The notes under the pieces are model-generated. The model was given only the letters and a program-made list of their open reading frames with translations, did no database searches and was not told where the DNA came from. 64,000 nucleotides of DNA, taken from VBWE01 sp943372645 (GTDB lineage Bacteria; Bacteroidota; Bacteroidia; Palsa-965). Within the stretch, counting starts at the first letter, position 1, and each line of letters opens with the position of its first letter. A program made the position numbers and the translations under genes. Of the stretch, positions 50,677 to 58,721 are shown piece after piece. The stretch covers positions 1-64,000 of the forward strand of contig CALRZN010000026.1 in the NCBI GenBank assembly GCA_943372645.1, read 5' to 3'.

Positions 50677-51756
50677 TTAAGCAAGACGGACACGCGGATC
50701 GAGAACGCCATAAGCAATATCAACGAATATGTTGATGAGTACAAAACACGTTGCAAAAACGAGGGTGGAACCCATCACCACCGGCAGGTCGTAACTCTGC
50801 AGCGAACGCACCACTTCGTAGCCGATGCCTTTCCAGTCGAACACCGTTTCCACAAAAGCGGCACCGGCCATGAGGCTCGCAAACCAGCCCGAGATGGATG
50901 TTACCACGGGGTTGAGTGCGTTTTTCAGTGCGTGTTTGAATACCACTTTGTAAAACGAAAGTCCTTTGGCGCGTGCGGTGCGGATAAAATCCATGGTCAT
51001 TACTTCGAGCATGGAGCTGCGCGTGAGCTGGATGATGAGCGCAAGCGGGCGTATGCCGAGCGTGATGGCCGGGAGGATGAGGTTGGATAACATGAGCCGT
51101 TCTTCCGTTTCCATATCGGGCGTTTCAAACAGGCTGCCGATGTTGTTCAGACCGGTGTAATCGTGGAGCAGGTATCCAAATACCCAGGCAATGATAAGCG
51201 CCACGAAAAACGAAGGTCCGGCCATACCCAGCGATGCAAACACAAAAATGGCCCGGTCGAGCCAGCTGTTTTTCTTCAATGCAGAAACAATTCCGAGTAT
51301 GATCCCGAAAAACGAAGCAAAAATCATCGCGGCAAAAGCCAGCACCATTGTTTCGGGAAGTGTTTCGCCGATGATTTCAGAAACCGGCCGCCGGTTCTGG
51401 TACGAGCGGCGCAGGTACGGTGTTTTAATAACCACTGCTTTGCTTCCTGCATGAAACAGGATGGTAGGCTCGTCGTATTTCCGCTTATCAAGGTACAGGT
51501 AATGCTCCGCGTTTTCCGTTTCATGCACCGAGATGAACGAAAGGTCATTCAGGTACATGATGTATTGCGTAAACAGCGGTTTGTCGCGGCCGAGGTCTTT
51601 GTTGATCGCATCAATCGAAGCTTTGTCGGTACGCTGGCCCACCATCATCAGGGCCGGATCGCCCGGCAGCACGTTAAACAGCAGGAACACAACCGTAATC
51701 ACCCCGTATAAAACGAGGAGTCCGTACATCAGTTTCTTCAGGATGAATTTGATCAC
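50677..51756 (-). CDS. ABC transporter permease, OppB/DppB type
   Basis: A 359-residue inner-membrane protein with about six helices. The N-terminal block reads L-L-V-L-Y-G-V-I-T-V-V-F-L-L-F-N-V-L-P-G-D-P-A, as in OppB. The EAA loop is A-A-F-V-E-T-V-F-D-W-K-G-I-G-Y-E near 310. A periplasmic insert (about 70-125) is longer than in enteric DppB. It would form half of the channel of a peptide-type importer or exporter. No OppC, ATPase or binding protein is adjacent, so its partners are elsewhere. It is placed between a DoxX-like gene (13 nt upstream) and tpiA. Confidence 0.92.
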   Translation of the reverse strand: MIKFILKKLMYGLLVLYGVITVVFLLFNVLPGDPALMMVGQRTDKASIDAINKDLGRDKPLFTQYIMYLNDLSFISVHETENAEHYLYLDKRKYDEPTILFHAGSKAVVIKTPYLRRSYQNRRPVSEIIGETLPETMVLAFAAMIFASFFGIILGIVSALKKNSWLDRAIFVFASLGMAGPSFFVALIIAWVFGYLLHDYTGLNNIGSLFETPDMETEERLMLSNLILPAITLGIRPLALIIQLTRSSMLEVMTMDFIRTARAKGLSFYKVVFKHALKNALNPVVTSISGWFASLMAGAAFVETVFDWKGIGYEVVRSLQSYDLPVVMGSTLVFATCFVLINIFVDIAYGVLDPRVRLA

Positions 51757-51769
51757 TTCGCCGGGAGAA

Positions 51770-53185
51770 TTATTTCAGGTACTGTTCTTTTACTTCCGAG
51801 AATAACGGGAAATCGTTGTAATGCCACATGCCCACCACCACGCTGTTTTTTACGAGAATGAGTCCCGGGTTCGAACGGATCGCGGTTTTGAGCGCTGTAC
51901 CGTCAGCACTGTAAAACGGATACGCCGCTTTTGTTTTGTTCCGGAACGCCTGCACCTGCTCCGGCAATGCGCCCGAAAGTGCATAGAACGGAATATTTGC
52001 TTTTGCGCATTGCGTGTAAAAATCATTCACCTTGCCGATGCCATCGGTTTCGGCTTTGTCAATGTCGTACATCACCAGCATAAACTGCGCGCCGGGTGTA
52101 CACAGCAGGCTGAGTGTGGTGTCGGTACCGGTTTCCGGAACGGTGATCGCAAAATCAGGAATGGCTTTTTTGCAGTTGCCTTCGCGGATTACTTTGTTCG
52201 ACGTGCAGTACCAGGCCCAGTTCAGCGTATCGGCCCAGGGATAGTTTTTTATCGTAAACGGTTTGATTTCGGCCGTTTTCAGGTTTTTGTAATACAGCAC
52301 GGTTTCAACGGAATCGGGTTTGCAGTTTTCCGGGATAGAAACACCGGTACACATGTTGGTGCCGATTTTATACGGACGGAAATCAAATGTGGGCAGGTGG
52401 TTGTTGGTGTGTACCGGGTACCAGAACGAAGCAATGGTGCCGATGCCGATTACGCCCCACATCACGATGCGGTTGGAGGTGAGCGGTTTGATGTTGTCAG
52501 TTCCGACAAACAGCACGGTGATGAGTACCAGCAGGATCAAATCTTTCCAGAACGATTCCCACGGCGTAAGTTTGATGAAGTCGCCGAAGCAGCCGCAGCT
52601 CGTTACCTTGTTGCAGCAGGCGGAGTAGAAGGTGAGGAAACTGAAAAAGACAATCATGCCCAGCAGCAGCCACAGGGTAAGCCGTGTCTGGAAACCCATG
52701 AGCAGGAAAATACCGAGCAGAATTTCCACCGCGCAGATAATAATGGCCAGCGTAAGCGAATGGTGTGCGAAAAACTCCCAGAAATCTTTCAGAAACACTT
52801 CCGCTTTGGGCGCTGCCGCAGCGGCTGCAACGGCCTCGTTTTTTTCACAATCGGGACCGCTCTGATCCTGCACTTTCATCTGGCACGAAAAACCCTGGCC
52901 AAATACTTCAAAGTATTCGGTCAGTTTATACGAAAACCCCTGCGGGTCGTTGGCCTTTATAAATCCGGAGAAAATAAACAGGCCGCCCACCAGGAAACGG
53001 CACACGTGCGTGAGGATGCGGAAACGCGCAAAAAACGTATTGAAGTTGACAAGTATCAGCAGCAATGCTAAAATGGCCCCGATCTTCAGCCGGCTGAAAC
53101 AGGGCGGGCACAGGAAAAAAATAAGTGCTGCAATGCCAACCGATGCAATGATGCGGAAGAGGCGGCTTTTCAGAAAATTCATCAT
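51770..53185 (-). CDS. DoxX/MauE-like membrane protein with C-terminal thioredoxin-like domain
   Basis: A 471-residue protein. The first 260 residues carry about seven helices of the DoxX/MauE type: a G-G-L-F-I-F-S-G-F-I-K-A-N-D-P pair and a C-C-N-K-V-T-S-C-G-C-F-G-D motif near 200, similar to MauE proteins that handle redox of cysteines. The C-terminal 180 residues look like a thioredoxin fold (Q-F-M-L-V-M-Y-D-I-D, later P-G-L-I-L-V-K-N-S-V-V-V) but lack a C-x-x-C. I recall this protein as the BT_3928-type family that often accompanies tpiA and DUF1599 in Bacteroidota. The stop overlaps nothing; its ATG overlaps the DUF1599 stop by 4 nt. Confidence 0.85.
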   Translation of the reverse strand: MMNFLKSRLFRIIASVGIAALIFFLCPPCFSRLKIGAILALLLILVNFNTFFARFRILTHVCRFLVGGLFIFSGFIKANDPQGFSYKLTEYFEVFGQGFSCQMKVQDQSGPDCEKNEAVAAAAAAPKAEVFLKDFWEFFAHHSLTLAIIICAVEILLGIFLLMGFQTRLTLWLLLGMIVFFSFLTFYSACCNKVTSCGCFGDFIKLTPWESFWKDLILLVLITVLFVGTDNIKPLTSNRIVMWGVIGIGTIASFWYPVHTNNHLPTFDFRPYKIGTNMCTGVSIPENCKPDSVETVLYYKNLKTAEIKPFTIKNYPWADTLNWAWYCTSNKVIREGNCKKAIPDFAITVPETGTDTTLSLLCTPGAQFMLVMYDIDKAETDGIGKVNDFYTQCAKANIPFYALSGALPEQVQAFRNKTKAAYPFYSADGTALKTAIRSNPGLILVKNSVVVGMWHYNDFPLFSEVKEQYLK

Positions 53186-53727
53186 GTGTTGGTTTCCTCC
53201 AGGCGTATTAAGGCAAAAATAGCATAATTGATCATGTCGTAATAATTGGCATCAATGCCTTCCGAAATGAGCGTATTGCCTTTGTTATCTTCAATCTGCT
53301 TGATGCGCAGAATTTTCATCAGAATAAGGTCGGTGAGTGAGCTCACGCGCATATCGCGCCAGGCTTCGCCGTAATCGTGGTTTTTGTTTTCCATCAGCGA
53401 TTTGGCGTTGCCGGTGTATTTGTCGTACAGCGCAAGTGTTTCGGCTTCCGGCAGTTCCATGCGGGTATCGTCCTTCAGTTCGAGCTGCGTGAGTGCGATG
53501 GCACAATAGTTCACAATGCCGATGTATTCGCCGCGGATGTCGTCGGCCACCTTCTGTTCGCCCTTTTCTTCAATGCTGCGGATGCGCTGCGCCTTGATAA
53601 AAAGCTGGTCGGTAAGGGAAGGCGTACGCAGGATCCGCCAGGCGGTGCCATAATCATGCATCTTTTTCGCAAAGATGTCCCTGCAGTTTCTTATTATCGC
53701 GTCAAATTGCTGCGATGTCTGGTTCAT
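53182..53727 (-). CDS. DUF1599 protein with internal duplication
   Basis: A 181-residue helical cytoplasmic protein. Two halves are clearly related: K-K-M-H-D-Y-G-T-A-W-R-I-L-R-T-P-S-L-T-D-Q at 22 and N-K-N-H-D-Y-G-E-A-W-R-D-M-R-V-S-S-L-T-D-L at 118, each followed by K-x-x-R-I-x-x-I-E and a Y-x-x-x-x-N-Y-x-x-x-A-L helix. The function is not established, and no claim is made here. The start at 53727 fits the conserved M-N-Q-T-S opening. It is the first gene of the minus-strand run through tpiA, divergent from folP with only 30 nt between their starts. Confidence 0.9.
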   Translation of the reverse strand: MNQTSQQFDAIIRNCRDIFAKKMHDYGTAWRILRTPSLTDQLFIKAQRIRSIEEKGEQKVADDIRGEYIGIVNYCAIALTQLELKDDTRMELPEAETLALYDKYTGNAKSLMENKNHDYGEAWRDMRVSSLTDLILMKILRIKQIEDNKGNTLISEGIDANYYDMINYAIFALIRLEETNT

Positions 53728-53757
53728 CCGGACAACAGTCATAAATACAGATCGGAA

Positions 53758-54624
53758 ATGGAAGCACAAGATACATATTTTTCAGCCCCCCAAATACTCG
53801 ACTGCGGAGGAAAAAGGCTCGACCTGTCCCGCCCGGCGGTAATGGGGATTCTGAACATCACGCCCGATTCGTTTTATGCCGGCAGCCGCATGGATTCTGC
53901 AGAAGCTGCACTGGCCGCCGCAAAACAGATGCTGGCCGACGGCGCAGCCATACTCGATGTGGGTGCTGCATCCACACGTCCGGGTTCCGTTGCGCCATCC
54001 GAAACCGAAGAATGGCAACGCCTGCAGCCCGTGCTTGAATTGTTACACGCCGAACTGCCCGAAGCCATCATTTCGGTGGATACCTTCCGCGCGACCGTGG
54101 CCCGCAAAGCTGTTGCCGCAGGAGCAACAATCATTAACGATGTGCTGGCTGGCACCGGCGATCCGGATATGTTTGCATTTGCCGGGGAATGCGGGCTGCC
54201 TTACGTACTCATGCACAGCCAGGGCACACCCGAAACCATGCAGCGGAATCCGCAGTACAGCAATGTTACCCACGAAGTCGGACAGTTTTTCACCGAAAAA
54301 ATTGCAGCGCTGCGCAAAGCGGGTGCAACACAAATCATACTCGATCCGGGATTCGGGTTCGGGAAAACGATGGAACACAATTTTCAGTTGCTGCGCGAAC
54401 TCGATTTTTTTACACGCATGCCGTATCCTGTGCTGGCAGGACTTTCGCGCAAATCGATGCTCAACCGCCTGCTGCACATTACAGCGGCGGAAGCGTTAAA
54501 CGCAACCACAGCTGCCAATATGATTGCGCTTCAGAAAGGTGCTTTGCTTTTGCGTGTACACGATGTGAAAGAGGCGGTGCAGGCCGTACGTGTGTTTGAA
54601 ATGGCAAACGAAAAAAGCAGCTAG
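53758..54624 (+). CDS. folP: Dihydropteroate synthase
   Basis: A 288-residue enzyme of standard length. Signature loops are all present: V-M-G-I-L-N-I-T-P-D-S-F near 29, D-V-G-A-A-S-T-R-P-G near 65, I-S-V-D-T-F-R near 103, I-I-N-D-V near 127, and D-P-G-F-G-F-G-K near 203, then G-L-S-R-K-S-M. It condenses p-aminobenzoate with dihydropterin pyrophosphate in folate synthesis and is the sulfonamide target. The ATG at 53758 is 30 nt from the start of the divergent DUF1599 gene, so they share a compact regulatory gap. Confidence 0.97.
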   Translation: MEAQDTYFSAPQILDCGGKRLDLSRPAVMGILNITPDSFYAGSRMDSAEAALAAAKQMLADGAAILDVGAASTRPGSVAPSETEEWQRLQPVLELLHAELPEAIISVDTFRATVARKAVAAGATIINDVLAGTGDPDMFAFAGECGLPYVLMHSQGTPETMQRNPQYSNVTHEVGQFFTEKIAALRKAGATQIILDPGFGFGKTMEHNFQLLRELDFFTRMPYPVLAGLSRKSMLNRLLHITAAEALNATTAANMIALQKGALLLRVHDVKEAVQAVRVFEMANEKSS

Positions 54625-54649
54625 TATTTCCCGTTTTTAGTTAAGCGCT

Positions 54650-55540
54650 TCAGCCTTTAAACCCGGCAGGAACCAGCACACGCAGTGCGGCGGGCGTTAT
54701 GCTGATCTGCAGCGTGGCATCGAGCATGGCCGGTTCACCGTCAAAATGCGCGGGACCTCCTTTTTCGCGTTCGATGGTGATTGTTTTGCCGCTGAAACTT
54801 TCAAAATAACGGCCGTCGCGCAGTGTTTTCAGAAACATGCGTATACCGAGTCCGGGCATGGAGTACCACGGAAATGGTTTCAGTACCGACAGGTGCAGCA
54901 GGCCGTCATTTACCGTTGCTTCGGGTGCAATCCAGGCGTTGTTACCGTATTGCCCGGCGTTTGCTGCGGTGATGAGAAATGCGCTCCGTTCCATGGTTTT
55001 ACCGTCAATAGTAATGTGGTATTTTTCTGCGTTGTAATTGCGGAATTCCCGCACCGTCATTTTCGAATACGTTGAAAATCCACGCGAAGTGCTTTCTGCA
55101 AACAGTTTCCCGATAAGCGCATCAAACCCCACACCGGCGGTACAGAAAAACGAATTTCCGTTAATGATTCCGCGGTCAATCGTTGTTATTTTTCCGTTCC
55201 CGATCAGTTGCAACGCATCTGCGGTTTTTATCGGCACACCGAGGTGCCGCGCCAGCCCGTTGCCCGAACCGAACGGCAGAATACCGAGCGCGGTAGTTGT
55301 TCCGCACAGCGCATGCCCCAGCTGATTTACCGTACCATCGCCGCCGGCTGCAAATGCGACATCGTAATTGCCCGCCAGCACGTTGCTGAAAATAGTATCC
55401 CGGTCTTCAATCCGGTTCCATTCGAAAATAGTGCTTTCGTAAGCACTGCCCAGCAGCCCGCGGATAAACGCAACACGATCGGTGTTCGATTTTTTTCCGG
55501 ATTTCGGGTTAATTACAAAAGCAACACGTTGTATGGGCAT
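54650..55540 (-). CDS. Diacylglycerol/lipid kinase family protein (YegS/BmrU-like)
   Basis: A 296-residue enzyme beginning R-V-A-F-V-I-N-P-K-S-G-K-K. The nucleotide loop is A-A-G-G-D-G-T-V-N near 66-74 and the family pattern L-G-I-L-P-F-G-S-G-N-G-L-A-R follows near 87. The C-terminal beta domain (D-G-L-L-H-L-S-V-L-K, then V-P-A-G-F) is as expected. It phosphorylates a lipid, probably diacylglycerol or a related sphingoid base, at the inner membrane. It is convergent with folP (25 nt between stops) and lies 46 nt downstream of the glycosyltransferase gene, so a lipid-modification unit is possible. Confidence 0.93.
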   Translation of the reverse strand: MPIQRVAFVINPKSGKKSNTDRVAFIRGLLGSAYESTIFEWNRIEDRDTIFSNVLAGNYDVAFAAGGDGTVNQLGHALCGTTTALGILPFGSGNGLARHLGVPIKTADALQLIGNGKITTIDRGIINGNSFFCTAGVGFDALIGKLFAESTSRGFSTYSKMTVREFRNYNAEKYHITIDGKTMERSAFLITAANAGQYGNNAWIAPEATVNDGLLHLSVLKPFPWYSMPGLGIRMFLKTLRDGRYFESFSGKTITIEREKGGPAHFDGEPAMLDATLQISITPAALRVLVPAGFKG

Positions 55541-55586
55541 AAGGCAAAAATAAATGCTGGAAGGCTATAAAACTAAAAAGGCCGTA

Positions 55587-56693
55587 TTAATATTCTCCGG
55601 CCGACTCGGCAATCACCTGGCGCACGATAGCAGTAAACCGGCTTTCGGCTTCATGCACCCATGCTTTGAAACGCTCCGCATTGGAACGGTACGAAGGCAG
55701 GTAATCCAGGAACCGGTCAATATTAAAACCGCTGTCGAATATGCCCGCCCCGGCATTAAAGGCATCGCGCGAATTGCAGAGTTGTTCGAAATGACCTTCT
55801 ACCGGAACCATAAATACAGGCTTGCCCAGGTAAATGGCTTCGCAGATGGATTCGAAACCGGCTGTGCTGATGAGCCCGCGCGCACCAGCCATCAGGTCGA
55901 GAAATTTTTTATCGTTGAGCCGGTGAAACGTCAGTGTTTCATCAATCGCCAGTTCGTCTGCAATCGCAGTATCGTCTGTAAAACAATGCAGTTTCACTTC
56001 GGGATGTTTGTTGTGCCAGGCCAGGATGTCATCGCGGTATCCTTTGTTCACAAGATAAACCAGGAAATAATCGCCCGTTTCAGGTTCCAGTTCAAAAACA
56101 GCGTTGCGCAGCAGGGGCGGAACAATTTTCAGGTTCTTTTTAGCAATGTCGCTCGTATCGTAAAACGAAAGCGCCAGTTTTTGCTGTGAACCGAACGAAG
56201 TAAGCTGCGTGTATTTTTCCAGCGCAAAACGGTCACCGGCATACCCTTTCGGGAACGGAAAATCCGGGTGAAATGCAAGGTACTGGTGCGCGATGCTGAT
56301 GGTAGGTACTTTCGGTTTTTTGAAATAATTAAACAGCCCGGCAAGCGGATCATAAAAATTGATGATCAGATCGGGTTTGTCTTTTTCCACCTGGTTGCTT
56401 ATTGCATCCACGCTGCGCAGAAAGCGGCGGAACAATCCCAGGTTGTGGGTAATGGTTGGCAGAATGCGGATGCCGCGGTCTTTGCGCGTTACAAAATTCG
56501 GGCTGCGGAACGGAATAACCGGCGTGGTATCCATATTGCGGATAAAAAAATCCGGTATTTCACGGTTACTGCTGCTACCCACCATGGCTGCGCTGATGCG
56601 GAAACCGTTTTTCTCAAGCAGTTGTTTGAGCGAAATGGCCTGCGTCATGTGGCCGCGTCCTTCGCCCTGGATGATGAACATGATTTTTTCCAT
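55587..56693 (-). CDS. Glycosyltransferase, MurG-like GT-B fold
   Basis: A 368-residue protein opening M-E-K-I-M-F-I-I-Q-G-E-G-R-G-H-M-T-Q-A, the G-x-G-H loop of MurG/Glyco_trans_28-type enzymes. The donor-site half contains G-L-I-S-T-A-G-F-E-S-I-C-E-A-I-Y-L-G-K-P-V-F-M-V-P near 298-322 with the E-x-x-x-x-G-K-P pattern. It probably moves an NDP-sugar to a lipid at the inner membrane. The start at 56693 is 4 nt after the stop of the LpxH-like gene, which shows co-transcription; longer readings would overlap that gene. Exact substrate unknown. Confidence 0.9.
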   Translation of the reverse strand: MEKIMFIIQGEGRGHMTQAISLKQLLEKNGFRISAAMVGSSSNREIPDFFIRNMDTTPVIPFRSPNFVTRKDRGIRILPTITHNLGLFRRFLRSVDAISNQVEKDKPDLIINFYDPLAGLFNYFKKPKVPTISIAHQYLAFHPDFPFPKGYAGDRFALEKYTQLTSFGSQQKLALSFYDTSDIAKKNLKIVPPLLRNAVFELEPETGDYFLVYLVNKGYRDDILAWHNKHPEVKLHCFTDDTAIADELAIDETLTFHRLNDKKFLDLMAGARGLISTAGFESICEAIYLGKPVFMVPVEGHFEQLCNSRDAFNAGAGIFDSGFNIDRFLDYLPSYRSNAERFKAWVHEAESRFTAIVRQVIAESAGEY

Positions 56694-56697
56694 TGGA

Positions 56698-57558
56698 TTA
56701 AGCAGTTGAAACAAGGGTGGAAATCGGGATGGTTTTGTTCGTTGATTTTTCTGCAGGCACTGTTCCGGCCGGAAACTCCGCAGCCAGCCATTCGGCGTAA
56801 TGAATGATCTTCCATTCGCCTTCATACGTTTCAACCAGGGCTGTTAACGATTCTACCCAGTCGCCTGAATTGAGGTAATGCACTTCCCCGATCATTTTAT
56901 CGGCCGGGGTGTGAATGTGTCCGCAGATTACGCCATCGCATTTTTTGATGCGTGCCACTTCGGCAAGCTGTGTTTCAAAATCGGTGATAAATGAAACCGC
57001 GCCTTTTACTTTGGCTTTTACCACCTGCGAAAGCGAGTAGTAGGGGAGGCCGCGCTTTTCACGGTACGCATTATAATGACGGTTCAGCCAGAGAAGAAAT
57101 GTATAACCCACATCGCCCAGCTTGGCAATCCATTTCAGTTTGGTGGTTACCGTATCGAAAATATCGCCGTGAACAACATAATATTTTTTGTTGCCTGAAG
57201 TATGGATGTAATCGCGGCAGATGCTGAAATTACCGAGCGCAAACGGTAACACCTGGTCGAGAAAATCATCGTGATTGCCGCGTATATAAATCACTTTTGT
57301 TTTTTTGCGCGCGGCCCATTTCAACACAATCCGGAAAAAACGGGTGTGCTGTTTTTTCCACGTCCCCGAGCGTTTCAGCTGCCAGCCGTCAATAATATCG
57401 CCGTTCAGAATAAGGGTGTCGCTGCGGTGGTGTTTCAGGAAGTTGCATACTTCCTTTGCTTTCGATGTGCGTGTTCCGAGATGGATATCGGAAAGTACAA
57501 TGGTCCTGTACCGTGTTTTCAAGAGACAAGAAGTTTTGCAAATGAACACCGGTAACAT
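56698..57558 (-). CDS. LpxH-like UDP-2,3-diacylglucosamine diphosphatase / metallophosphoesterase
   Basis: A 286-residue calcineurin-like phosphoesterase. Metal motifs are D-I-H-L-G near 24, L-N-G-D-I-I-D-G-W near 54, I-R-G-N-H-D-D near 95 and C-G-H-I-H-T-P near 222, with an added H-G-D-I-F-D. The length exceeds E. coli LpxH and fits the Bacteroidota group of LpxH-like proteins. It may cut UDP-diacylglucosamine in lipid A synthesis. A TTG at 57522 would give M-K-T-R-Y-R-T-I-V-L-S-D, the expected family start, so the ATG at 57558 may be too early. It is followed 4 nt later by the glycosyltransferase. Confidence 0.88.
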   Translation of the reverse strand: MLPVFICKTSCLLKTRYRTIVLSDIHLGTRTSKAKEVCNFLKHHRSDTLILNGDIIDGWQLKRSGTWKKQHTRFFRIVLKWAARKKTKVIYIRGNHDDFLDQVLPFALGNFSICRDYIHTSGNKKYYVVHGDIFDTVTTKLKWIAKLGDVGYTFLLWLNRHYNAYREKRGLPYYSLSQVVKAKVKGAVSFITDFETQLAEVARIKKCDGVICGHIHTPADKMIGEVHYLNSGDWVESLTALVETYEGEWKIIHYAEWLAAEFPAGTVPAEKSTNKTIPISTLVSTA

Positions 57559-57753
57559 GAGGTGTATATGAACGAACCTCTATCAAAATGCAATTGAATT
57601 ATTGCGGTCGTATTAAATGCGGTTGCAGAATATGACGGAGACGTTACCGGGTTGCTGAAATTCTGTCATTTGTTTTAACACAAATCGGAAATATTGGCGG
57701 TTAAAAAATGTAAAATATGTCGTTTTGTCATTGAAAATCAGCTATTTGGGCAA

Positions 57754-57769
57754 TGGTACGCCGATTGAT
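57754..57769 (+). promoter_or_regulatory. Candidate sigma-54 promoter of hsp20
   Basis: TGGTACG-CCGA-TTGAT matches TGGCACG-N4-TTGCW with correct spacing but differs at two bases, including the C of the -12 GC. It lies 72 nt upstream of the ATG. A regular TAnnTTTG is not obvious in this gap. The leader is A-rich, and AGGAGA at 57829-57835 acts as a rare Shine-Dalgarno-like site. Confidence 0.35.
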
Positions 57770-57840
57770 CTGTACACCGTGTAATTCAATTTTAAAAACA
57801 AAAACAATAACAATAACCAAAATAACAGGAGAACCAAACA

Positions 57841-58302
57841 ATGAACAAGAATGCATGTGCCCCCGCAAACGTAAAAGTGTCACACCCGTTTTTCGCGAAC
57901 TCACCTTTCGCGGCATTATTCAACGATGAATTTTTCGGCGGAACAGACGCTGCCGGTTTTATGCCCGCAGTGAACGTTACCGAAGACGAAAAGAAATTTG
58001 AACTTGAAGTTGCAGCACCGGGTTTCACCAAAGAACAGTTTAAAGTGAAACTGCAGAACAACCTGCTCACTATTTCCGCTGAAACCAAATCGGAAACCGT
58101 GAACGAAGGCGAAGGCGAAAAGAAAAACTACACCCGCCGCGAATTCCGCTACGGCTCGTTCAAACGCAGCTTCCGTGTAAACGAAGACAAGGTGAACAGC
58201 CAGGAAATCACCGCCCGCTACGAAAACGGCATCCTGCACATCGCCCTGCCGAAAAAAGTAGCAGAGAAAAAAGAAAACGGATTTGATATTTCGATCCTGT
58301 AA
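57841..58302 (+). CDS. Hsp20/alpha-crystallin small heat-shock protein
   Basis: A 153-residue chaperone. The alpha-crystallin domain runs from about 40 to 145: P-A-V-N-V-T-E-D-E-K-K-F-E-L-E-V-A-A-P-G, then F-K-V-K-L-Q-N-N-L-L-T-I-S-A-E, and Y-E-N-G-I-L-H-I-A-L-P-K-K near 125-137 with the A-x-x-x-N-G-x-L hallmark. It holds unfolding proteins as oligomers. The end reads F-D-I-S-I-L; its last codons and TAA lie inside the terminal repeat of the element starting at 58293, so the natural C-terminus may have been altered. It is single, divergent from the LpxH-like gene. Confidence 0.95.
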   Translation: MNKNACAPANVKVSHPFFANSPFAALFNDEFFGGTDAAGFMPAVNVTEDEKKFELEVAAPGFTKEQFKVKLQNNLLTISAETKSETVNEGEGEKKNYTRREFRYGSFKRSFRVNEDKVNSQEITARYENGILHIALPKKVAEKKENGFDISIL

Positions 58303-58554
58303 AATAGACCGGGAATAACGCAGTCCGTTTAAAATAGTAACTGCTCCCAGTTTGCAGTCGGCAGTCAGGCAGTTTGCAGTCTGATTGTATTTCAAGAACA
58401 ATGATCTTGTTACTTGCGAAAAACCAAACTGCCAACTTTTTCGACGCAGCGTAGTAACGGACTGCCAGCTGCCACTGCGACTGCCGACTTGTAACGAATT
58501 TATTTTGTAAAAATCCGGTTTTGTCAGCAGGCTATTTTAAAAGAAAGTTTGTGT
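58293..58554. mobile_element. MITE-like element with GATCCT-TAAAATAG end, overlapping the hsp20 stop
   Basis: GATCCTGTAAAATAGACC starts inside the last codons of hsp20 (stop 58300-58302). TTTGCAGTCGGCAGTCAGGC and GCGACTGCCGACTTG form the arms. The right end, GGCTATTTTAAAAG near 58540-58554, lacks an exact GATC. It covers most of the gap 58303-58721. Confidence 0.7.
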
Positions 58555-58703
58555 TGGTTGCGCCGGGTCGGTTTTCCTGTTCAGAAGCAGGATTCCGGCC
58601 CGGTTTTTTTTCAGGTGCCCAGATCAACACAACACAGCCGGTTATTAACAATTGCTTTTTAATTACCTGTTTTGAAAGAACGGCAGTGCGGGGACGCGTT
58701 TCG

Positions 58704-58711
58704 TAACTTTG
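58704..58711 (+). promoter_or_regulatory. -7 element of the surE operon
   Basis: TAACTTTG, a full match to TAnnTTTG, 10 nt before the ATG at 58722. No TTG is at the usual distance. Confidence 0.5.
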
Positions 58712-58721
58712 CAAGATAACT

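Noticed and set aside
51821..53071. A 416-codon plus-strand frame opposite the DoxX-like gene
   Set aside because: Antisense to a gene with clear membrane helices; the translation is cysteine/histidine/phenylalanine-rich shadow sequence.
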